A stretch of DNA of 32,288 bases from an uncultured Clostridia bacterium (GTDB taxonomy: Bacteria > Bacillota > Clostridia > Oscillospirales > Oscillospiraceae): the NCBI GenBank assembly GCA_937894515.1, contig CALCRH010000173.1, positions 1 through 32,288 on the forward strand, given 5' to 3'. Below, in pieces: positions 12,634 through 18,958 of this stretch. The position numbers and the translations under genes are program-made. Position 1 is the first letter of the stretch, and each line of letters opens with the position of its first letter. The notes beneath the pieces are model-generated. The model made no database searches and was not told the origin of the DNA. It worked only from the letters and a program-made list of their open reading frames with translations.

Positions 12634-14007
12634 TTAAAACCTTCTGCCCCGATAGCTATGGTGGCGGTACCGCCTATCTCTGGCGCGGCCGTAACGGCGC
12701 TGGCGATGGATCATTTTCCACCAGGCAACAAAAGCGATGATCAGCAAAATCAGAATGAGCAGCGCGGTCTTGACGATTTTCAAAGAAAAGAAATGCTCCA
12801 CATTATACTTCGCGGTAAGAAAGCGGCTGGCTGTTACATCGTTCATGGCCAGCAGAGGGACGGTGGCATATTCCGTGCCGTTATAGCTCAGGGTAATGGC
12901 GCCCAGTTCATCACCGGCAATGACGGGAGCATTGACGGTATCGCTGTAAAGGGTAACAGTGCGCTCCAACTGCTCCGGCTCTACATCGTTGGACAGGACT
13001 GCGGTGGCGGTATAGGCCGGGTGAACCACCACATAATTGGTCTCTTTGCTCAAAGCCACAGGAACCTCCTGAATGAGATCCTCCTCGTTCAAAACGACCT
13101 TGGTGGTAAAGTTTTCAAAGCCCCAGTCAAACAGACGAACGGTTTCCCGGAAACTCATAATGTCCGTGCCGCCATGGTCGTCCGGCGCGGTTTCGGCACC
13201 CAGAACAACACTGACCAGCGTGCGGCTGCCCTTGGTAGCAGAGGCCAGCAGACAGTGACCGGCAGCATCGGTGGTGCCGGTTTTGATGCCGGTGGCGTAG
13301 GGATACTGATAGCCGGCATAGCGCCAACCGTCCAAGAGAGAATTGGTGGTATGTAAGGCGCGGACGTGGTCACACTTATTGGTGGGTTGGATATTCTTCC
13401 AGGTGGCAGAACAGATATAGCGGAAGTCCTCATACTGCATGGCGGCCTGCGTGATGAGCCAGATGTCATAGGCAGAGGTATAATGGGCGCTGGCGGTCAG
13501 GCCGTTGGTGTTGGCGAAGTGGGTATTCCGGCAGCCCAGAGCCGCTGCCCGCTCATTCATGGCATCCACAAAGGCGCTGACGCTGCCGCTGACGGCCTCG
13601 GCCAGAATATTGCAGGCTTCATTGGCGGAGACCACCAACATACAGTACAGCAGATCTTCCACAGTCATCTGCTCTCCGGCTACAATGGCGGGATCGGCAT
13701 TGCTGCCGTCCCACGGCAGACCTACCAACGCAGAAGCACTGGCAGTGATGACCTGATCCATGCGGAGATCGCCCCGATCCACAGCCTCAAGTACCAGCAG
13801 GGAACTCATCACCTTGGTCAGGCTGGCGGGGGGCAGTTCCTGATGGGCATTCTGCTCGAAAAGGACGGTACCGCTGTCATAGTCCACCAGAATGGCGGCC
13901 TTGGCATCCACCTCCATGGTCTCGATGGCAGAAGCGGTGGCAACTAACATCTGGGAGCAGGAAAGGACAAATATGAAAAAAAGAGAACAAAATCGGCGTA
14001 ATTTCAT
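12634..14007 (-). CDS. D-alanyl-D-alanine carboxypeptidase, DacF-like (penicillin-binding protein)
   Basis: The protein has about 457 residues, starting MKLRRFCSLFFIFVLSC, a signal peptide. The serine peptidase motifs are all present: PPASLTKVMS (SxxK), VVSANEA (SxN) and GIKTGTTD (KTG). A beta-rich C-terminal domain (PBP5-like) follows, and then a transmembrane helix (ILILLIIAFVAWW) with a very basic tail (RGRRF end). It trims the terminal D-Ala from peptidoglycan peptides outside the membrane. The DacF/DacB branch often acts in the spore cortex. The start at 14007 is favoured by GGAGAA and the signal sequence; an upstream start at 14103 would run through the promoter. Confidence 0.92.
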   Translation of the reverse strand: MKLRRFCSLFFIFVLSCSQMLVATASAIETMEVDAKAAILVDYDSGTVLFEQNAHQELPPASLTKVMSSLLVLEAVDRGDLRMDQVITASASALVGLPWDGSNADPAIVAGEQMTVEDLLYCMLVVSANEACNILAEAVSGSVSAFVDAMNERAAALGCRNTHFANTNGLTASAHYTSAYDIWLITQAAMQYEDFRYICSATWKNIQPTNKCDHVRALHTTNSLLDGWRYAGYQYPYATGIKTGTTDAAGHCLLASATKGSRTLVSVVLGAETAPDDHGGTDIMSFRETVRLFDWGFENFTTKVVLNEEDLIQEVPVALSKETNYVVVHPAYTATAVLSNDVEPEQLERTVTLYSDTVNAPVIAGDELGAITLSYNGTEYATVPLLAMNDVTASRFLTAKYNVEHFFSLKIVKTALLILILLIIAFVAWWKMIHRQRRYGRARDRRYRHHSYRGRRF

Positions 14008-14008
14008 G

Positions 14009-14037
14009 ATGACATTTTCTCCAAGATTTGATACAAT
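14009..14037 (+). promoter_or_regulatory. possible promoter of the comEA-RR-HK operon
   Basis: ATGACA and TACAAT are 17 bases apart on the plus strand, overlapping the dacF-like leader on the other strand. The leader to the comEA-like start is about 65 bases. Confidence 0.4.
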
Positions 14038-14074
14038 AAAAACAATATGAAACAACATGATCGTATTCTCAAAT

Positions 14075-14103
14075 ATTATATGCAAAAAGGGGCGGCTCGT
14101 CAA
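14075..14103 (-). promoter_or_regulatory. promoter of the dacF-like gene
   Basis: On the minus strand TTGACG and TATAAT are 17 bases apart. The -35 box reaches to within three bases of the divergent comEA-like start codon. Confidence 0.7.
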
Positions 14104-14105
14104 CA

Positions 14106-14474
14106 GTGAGTGGGATAGGAAAATTCACCAAAACGGAAATCGGCCTGCTGCTGTTGGCGGCGGTATTTTTCGGCGGCATGACCGCAGTGCATTTTACGAC
14201 ACATCAAACCCATACAAGCGGCTATGAGGTGACCACCGCGCTGCGGCGGGAGATCCGAGCTGCGGCGGTGGAAAAGGTGAACATCAACACCGCTGACGAG
14301 GCGGAATTGATGGCACTGCCGGGGATCGGCGAGACACTGGCGCGGCGGATCGTGGACTATCGCAGCGAAAACGGGTTCTTTGCCGACCCGGAGGAGCTGC
14401 TGGCTGTGCCGGGGATTGGCGAGAAGACGCAGCAGGGACTGCGGGACTACATCACTTGGGAGGTGACGGAATGA
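14106..14474 (+). CDS. ComEA-like helix-hairpin-helix DNA-binding protein
   Basis: The protein has 122 residues and starts with GTG. An N-terminal transmembrane anchor (IGLLLLAAVFFGGMTAVHF) is followed by a short linker. The ComEA-type double helix-hairpin-helix begins VNINTADEAELMALPGIGE and closes with LLAVPGIGEKTQQGLRDYI. In competence, ComEA binds incoming DNA outside the membrane. It lacks the SLBB domain of longer ComEA proteins, so it is the short form. Its last codons overlap the response regulator start by 4 bases (ATGA). This suggests translational coupling with a signalling operon, not with comEC, which is not seen here. Confidence 0.85.
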   Translation: MSGIGKFTKTEIGLLLLAAVFFGGMTAVHFTTHQTHTSGYEVTTALRREIRAAAVEKVNINTADEAELMALPGIGETLARRIVDYRSENGFFADPEELLAVPGIGEKTQQGLRDYITWEVTE

Positions 14475-15154
14475 AAATACTGGTGGTAGATGACGAAAAG
14501 CTGCTGGTGAAGGGGATCAAATTCAATCTGGAGAACGAGGGCTATCAGGTCAGCACGGCCTATGATGGCGCTGCGGCAGTGGAACTGGCGAAAAAAGAGG
14601 ACTTTGACCTGATCATTCTGGATCTGATGATGCCGGTGCTTTCCGGCACGGAGGCGTGCATGAAGATCCGGGAATTTTCAGATGTGCCGGTGATCATGCT
14701 GACGGCTCGCAGCGAGGATGCGGACAAGCTGATGGGCTTTGCCTGCGGTGCAGACGATTACGTGACAAAACCCTTTAATATTCTGGAGCTGAAGGCTCGG
14801 ATCCGGGCGCTTTTGAAGCGGGCGGTACCCAAAGCGGAGACCGAAAGTGAGCCGGAGCAGGTGACGGTGGGCGAGCTGAGTCTGGATACCCGGCAGCGAG
14901 TGGCTATCCGGGACGGTGAGGTGATCGAGCTGACCGCCAAGGAGTATGATCTGATCGAACTGTTAATGAAGAATCCGGGGAGAGTCTATTCCCGGGAGAG
15001 CTTGATGGATCTGGTATGGGGCTATTCCTATGCCGGAGATTACCGCACGGTGGACGTACACATTCGCCGTTTGCGGGAAAAACTGGAGCGGGTCAGTGCC
15101 GAACCGACACATATCATGACCAAGTGGGGAGTGGGTTACTATTTCAAAGGGTAA
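14471..15154 (+). CDS. OmpR/PhoB-family response regulator
   Basis: The protein has 227 residues. The receiver domain starts MKILVVDDEKLLVKG, with the phosphoacceptor Asp in DLIILDLMMP. The conserved Thr (VIMLTAR) and Lys (DYVTKPF) follow. The C-terminal winged helix ends RTVDVHIRRLREKLE and WGVGYYF, typical of OmpR/PhoB regulators. The start at 14471 overlaps the comEA-like stop by 4 bases and has GGAGGTGA upstream. It pairs with the adjacent histidine kinase. Target genes are unknown; the dacF-like promoter lies within the same divergent region. Confidence 0.95.
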   Translation: MKILVVDDEKLLVKGIKFNLENEGYQVSTAYDGAAAVELAKKEDFDLIILDLMMPVLSGTEACMKIREFSDVPVIMLTARSEDADKLMGFACGADDYVTKPFNILELKARIRALLKRAVPKAETESEPEQVTVGELSLDTRQRVAIRDGEVIELTAKEYDLIELLMKNPGRVYSRESLMDLVWGYSYAGDYRTVDVHIRRLREKLERVSAEPTHIMTKWGVGYYFKG

Positions 15155-15161
15155 GACCAGC

Positions 15162-16559
15162 CTGCAATTTAAGTTCGGTATCAGCTATATCCTGATCATT
15201 GCGGCAGTTCTGATCCTGCTGAACACCTATCCGCTGCTGGTATCCCAGAACCTGGTGTTCAAGTCCAAGGAGACCGGCATGGCGGGCTCGGTGAAGGTGG
15301 TGGAGGCTGCCCTGAGCGGTTTGGAGGAGCTGACGGTGGACAACGTGGCCCAGGCGCTGGGTGGCATGAAGGAGACCGGCGTGAGCCGCATTCTGGTGAC
15401 GGATACCGCCGGACGGATTCTCTACGACACACGCGAAAGCGGCGGTGCCGTGGGTCTGTACGCCTTTTATACGGAGATCGTGCAGGCACTGGCCGGCAAT
15501 GATGCCTTTTACTGCGCCTATGACTCTGACGCATTTTTGAGCCGCATGGCCTCCCCGGTGGTCTACCACAACCAGATTGTGGGGGCGGTCTACGCCTATG
15601 AATACGACAGCCAGCAGGCCCAGCTGTTTCACAGCTTCCAGTCCAATATACTGAAAATCTCTGCGGTGGTGGCACTGGCAGTGGCGGGCCTGAGCGTGAT
15701 CCTCAGCCGGATGCTCACCGGGCAGATCAGCAATCTGCTGGTGGCCATCCGCAAGGTGCGGGAGGGCGCCTATACCCACCGTGCGGCGGTGACAGGTACT
15801 GATGAGATCGCACAGATCGCTACGGAATTCAACAGCCTGACAGACCGATTGCAGACCACCGAGGATGCCCGGCGGCGCTTCGTGTCCGATGCCAGCCATG
15901 AGCTGAAAACGCCTCTTGCCGGTATTCGGCTGCTGACGGACAGCATTTTACAGACGGATAATATGGATACCGCTACCACCCGGGAGTTCGTGACCGACAT
16001 CGGGCAGGAGGCGGAACGCCTGACCCGTATCACCGAGAACCTGCTGCGTCTGACCCGGCTGGACAGCGGCAACGTGGAGAAACCTACGCTTGTGGCGGTG
16101 AGCCCGGTTTTGGAGCGGGTGGTACGTATGCTGGGACTGGTGGCCAAGGAAAAGGGCGTGACGGTGAGCTGCGAGACTGACGACACTGCGGCCATCATGG
16201 GCAGCGAGGACGATCTGCACCAGATTTTGTACAACCTGATGGAAAACGGCATCAAATATTCTGCGGCGGACGGCTTCGTTCATACCACCGTGACGGTGGA
16301 GGGGGAAGAAGTGGTGCTGCGGGTAGAGGACAACGGCATCGGCATTCCCGATGAGGATATGGGTCATATCTTCGAGCGATTTTACCGGGTGGATAAAATG
16401 CGTTCCCGGGCTATCGGCGGTACCGGTCTGGGGCTTTCCATTGTGCGGGACACCGTGGAAAAACGGGGCGGCAGTATTGCGGTGAGTCATCGGGAAAGCG
16501 GCAACGGTACGGTATTTACCGTGCGTCTGCCCCTTGCAAAAGGAGGGCAGGACGCATGA
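15162..16559 (+). CDS. sensor histidine kinase, PhoR-like (start uncertain)
   Basis: The protein has about 465 residues. TM1 is FGISYILIIAAVLILLNTY. An extracellular sensor region (about 125 residues) is followed by TM2 (ISAVVALAVAGLSVIL), a HAMP segment, the HisKA H-box DASHELKTPLAG and the HATPase N-box (NLMENGIKYS). The G-boxes are VEDNGIGIP and GTGLGLSI. No ATG, GTG or TTG precedes TM1 in this frame after the stop at 15117. I place the start at CTG 15162, 10 bases after AAAGGG; ATT at 15141 is another option. A GTG at 15255 would remove TM1 and has no ribosome site. It overlaps the next gene by 4 bases. Confidence 0.9.
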   Translation: MQFKFGISYILIIAAVLILLNTYPLLVSQNLVFKSKETGMAGSVKVVEAALSGLEELTVDNVAQALGGMKETGVSRILVTDTAGRILYDTRESGGAVGLYAFYTEIVQALAGNDAFYCAYDSDAFLSRMASPVVYHNQIVGAVYAYEYDSQQAQLFHSFQSNILKISAVVALAVAGLSVILSRMLTGQISNLLVAIRKVREGAYTHRAAVTGTDEIAQIATEFNSLTDRLQTTEDARRRFVSDASHELKTPLAGIRLLTDSILQTDNMDTATTREFVTDIGQEAERLTRITENLLRLTRLDSGNVEKPTLVAVSPVLERVVRMLGLVAKEKGVTVSCETDDTAAIMGSEDDLHQILYNLMENGIKYSAADGFVHTTVTVEGEEVVLRVEDNGIGIPDEDMGHIFERFYRVDKMRSRAIGGTGLGLSIVRDTVEKRGGSIAVSHRESGNGTVFTVRLPLAKGGQDA

Positions 16560-17431
16560 GAAAATGGATTTCAATAGGCTGCATCATCGCCCTGCTTTTG
16601 ACCATGGCGGGCTGCGGCGTAGCCCAGAAGATCCTAAACGAGGAACAGTTACAACTGTATTATCCGGCGGTGCTGTCTCTATCCCGGGGCGGCGATGCCA
16701 TTACCAGCGTGGGCGTTTCCTGGGGGAGTCTGTCCCAGGAGGACAAACAGACACAGGCAGAAGAAGTACTGGCTCTTTTGATGGGAAAATGTCAGGAAAA
16801 GGAGTTTCGTTCCCCGATTCCCAACGGGACGGCACTGTTGAGCTGCGAGGTCAAGGGCAGCACGGTGTATGTGGACTTTTCCGCGGTGTACGGACAGCTC
16901 AGCGGTATGGATCTGACTCTGGCCGACTACTGCGTAACATTGTCCCTGACCCAACTGCCGGGCATCTACGCGGTTCGTATCACCGTGGCGGGACAGGAGC
17001 TGGCCTATCGGGATACCAACCGCTTTATGGCCGGTGACGTGCTTTTGAGCTCCACGGAGGACGTGGTACGGACGCTGGCGGTGCGGCTGTATTTTCCCAA
17101 CGCAGAGGGCGAATTGGTCGCCCAGGAGCGGCTGCTGCAGTTGTATGAAGGAGAGACCCGGGCGGGCGTGATTGTAAATGCGCTGCTCTCCGATCCGGAA
17201 AGTGAGGATTTACAGCGCCTGGTACCCCAGGACTTTTCGGTGCTGTCTGTGCGAGTGGAGGATGGCATTTGCTATTTGAACCTGCCTCGGAGCGCGATGG
17301 AGTTGATGGAGGAACAGGAAACCACATGGATCTACGGCTTTGTGAACTCCCTGTGCGAACTGGAGGACGTGAGCGAAGTGTGGTTCTTCGTGGACGGCGA
17401 ATATCAAAACAGCTATACGGCGGTAGAGTAA
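16556..17431 (+). CDS. GerMN-domain lipoprotein
   Basis: The protein has 291 residues. A lipoprotein signal ends LLLTMAGC, so the mature protein should be lipid-anchored at Cys20 outside the membrane. Two GerMN-type modules follow. The first centres on LLSCEVKGSTVYVDFS and the second on VLSVRVEDGICYLNLP, each with a preceding helix (VLALLMG and AGVIVNALLSDP). GerMN domains occur in the germination protein GerM and in LpqB. The start overlaps the kinase stop by 4 bases and has AGGAGGG. The order response regulator, kinase, GerMN lipoprotein parallels actinobacterial MtrA-MtrB-LpqB, so it may modulate the kinase. That is inference. Confidence 0.88.
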   Translation: MRKWISIGCIIALLLTMAGCGVAQKILNEEQLQLYYPAVLSLSRGGDAITSVGVSWGSLSQEDKQTQAEEVLALLMGKCQEKEFRSPIPNGTALLSCEVKGSTVYVDFSAVYGQLSGMDLTLADYCVTLSLTQLPGIYAVRITVAGQELAYRDTNRFMAGDVLLSSTEDVVRTLAVRLYFPNAEGELVAQERLLQLYEGETRAGVIVNALLSDPESEDLQRLVPQDFSVLSVRVEDGICYLNLPRSAMELMEEQETTWIYGFVNSLCELEDVSEVWFFVDGEYQNSYTAVE

Positions 17432-17461
17432 AAAATCACACCCAGGAGGGTGTGATTTTTT
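17429..17461 (+). terminator. terminator of the GerMN operon, left copy of a 33-bp duplication
   Basis: A TCACACCC/GGGTGTGA stem with A and T tracts begins in the stop codon. The 33 bases recur at 17665-17697 with one loop mismatch, on either side of a 203-bp element. Confidence 0.85.
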
Positions 17462-17664
17462 CAGCTTGTCAAAAAAGCCTCTGGCTTTTTTGACAAGCTG
17501 AAAAAGCACAGCATTTTGCATTCTGCAAAATGCGAAAAACGGCTGATTTCAGCCGTTTTTTGTGCTACTATTTCATTCGAGGCGGGCTTTTGCCCCCTCG
17601 AGCTCCCCCGCTACTCTATCATTCGTAAGCTTTGGCTTTTTGCTTCAAGTTTTTTGACAGTCTG
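17462..17664. mobile_element. 203-bp palindrome-rich MITE-like element, copy 2
   Basis: This is the same element as 11601-11803 in the same orientation, with four differences. Three of them turn the loop AGA of the first hairpin into TCT, its exact inverse. The fourth is a single C-to-G change near the right end. It again sits directly after a gene terminator and between convergent genes. Confidence 0.75.
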
Positions 17665-17697
17665 TAAAAAATCACACCCGGGAGGGTGTGATTTTTT
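17665..17697. repeat. right copy of the 33-bp terminator duplication
   Basis: This matches 17429-17461 at 32 of 33 bases, including the leading T of the stop codon. It abuts the right end of the 203-bp element. Confidence 0.8.
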
Positions 17698-17880
17698 TAT
17701 TGAAAAGTGAAAAATGAAAAATGAAGAATTGTGGTGTCCGCGAAATCTATTTCGCGGACGAATTGAAAAGGTGGGACGATGTGGGCATCGTCCCCTACGG
17801 AGGACGCGGTACGCGGGCGGACAGAGTCGTCCGCCCCTACGGGGGGAGATTTTGCGGGCGACCGCAAGGGTCGCCCCTAC
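17698..17880. repeat. composite REP-like repeat, copy 2
   Basis: A GAAAAGTGAAAAATG-type tract is followed by GTCCGCGAAAT/ATTTCGCGGAC (17736-17759) and GGGACGATG/CATCGTCCC. The region then extends through CCGCCCCTACGG to GGGCGACC/GGTCGCCC. It is a longer version of 11835-11965. I see no gene between 17432 and 17883. Confidence 0.75.
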
Positions 17881-17883
17881 GGA

Positions 17884-18819
17884 TCAAGCCAATAGGTACT
17901 GACCCAGACCGACGAGGACGGGCATGGTCAGGACGGACAGCGCCGTCTGGACGGAGACCACGCTGGAGGCCAGGGCAGAATCCGTATCGAACCTGGCGGA
18001 GAACAGGGACAGCAGCGCTGCCGGCGGGGTGGCTGCAGCAATGACCAATGCCATGGCAACAGCGGAATCCACCCGCAGTATCAGGCACAGCGCAATGGTA
18101 AGCAGAGGCATCAGAATCAGCCGCAGCAGCAGGGTCATCCAGGCGCTTACCCCCCGGAAAGCGGTGCGGAAATCCGCATGGCTCAGCTGGTAGCCCAAAA
18201 TCAGCATAGGAACCGGGGTGTTCAGATAAGAAAAATAGGTGACGGGGGTGAGAATGACCTCCGGCAGGGAAATGCGGAACAGATAGAGCAGCAGGGCAAT
18301 CACCACGCCCAGCACGCCGGGGTTGAGGAGAATGGGACGCAGGGACAGCTTTTTGCGGTCACCGGTCATGAGATAGACGCCCCAGGTCCAACCCAGCAGG
18401 TTGAAGATGACCACATAGGCAGAGCCGTAGAACACGCCGATGGTACCCAGAAGCGCAGTCATCATGGGATAGCCCATAAAGCCGCAGTTGGAGAAAGTGG
18501 CGGCAAAGCGGAGGGTGGGAGACCGCTTGGGGTCTTTGTCCCGGATCAGCAGGCGGGACAGCAGGGCACCCAGCACATGAATGGCAAGAGACAGAACCAA
18601 TGCCGCACCGAAGTTACCCAGATCAGCGGGAACCAGCTCCCGCTGGAACGCTACGATCAGCATGGCGGGAATGGCGGTGTACATCACCACATTGCTCATG
18701 CTGACACTGCCCTGCTCGGTGATGATCTTGGCCTTGCCCAAAATATAGCCAACCACCATGAGAAGAAACAGGATCAGAACCTGCTTTCCCGTGGTGAGAA
18801 AAGACGCCAAAATGCTCAC
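17884..18819 (-). CDS. AEC-family transporter (auxin efflux carrier/malate permease type)
   Basis: This 311-residue, highly hydrophobic protein has about ten predicted helices. The features VGYILGKAKII near the start, RFAATFSNCGFMGYPMM in the middle and AATPPAALLSLFSARF near the end match the AEC family, which exports or imports organic anions such as malate. The substrate cannot be read from sequence. The start is GTG with a strong AAGGAGG 7 bases upstream. It is a single gene, divergent from polA and convergent with the GerMN operon, with REP-like repeats as its 3' flank. Confidence 0.88.
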   Translation of the reverse strand: MSILASFLTTGKQVLILFLLMVVGYILGKAKIITEQGSVSMSNVVMYTAIPAMLIVAFQRELVPADLGNFGAALVLSLAIHVLGALLSRLLIRDKDPKRSPTLRFAATFSNCGFMGYPMMTALLGTIGVFYGSAYVVIFNLLGWTWGVYLMTGDRKKLSLRPILLNPGVLGVVIALLLYLFRISLPEVILTPVTYFSYLNTPVPMLILGYQLSHADFRTAFRGVSAWMTLLLRLILMPLLTIALCLILRVDSAVAMALVIAAATPPAALLSLFSARFDTDSALASSVVSVQTALSVLTMPVLVGLGQYLLA

Positions 18820-18858
18820 GGTGTTACCTCCTTCACAACGGATAATCGATCGCGTTTC

Positions 18859-18886
18859 AGTTTATCATAATTCAAGGAGAAGTCAA
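18859..18886 (-). promoter_or_regulatory. possible promoter of the AEC gene
   Basis: On the minus strand TTGACT and TAAACT are 16 bases apart, about 40 bases before the GTG start. Confidence 0.45.
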
Positions 18887-18897
18887 GCAATCAGGTG

Positions 18898-18926
18898 TTG
18901 AGTTATGGGATCTTTTGGCGTATAAT
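18898..18926 (+). promoter_or_regulatory. promoter of polA
   Basis: TTGAGT and TATAAT are 17 bases apart, 33 bases upstream of the polA start codon. Confidence 0.75.
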
Positions 18927-18958
18927 ATACACTTGAGAAAAAATGGGAGGGTATCGCC

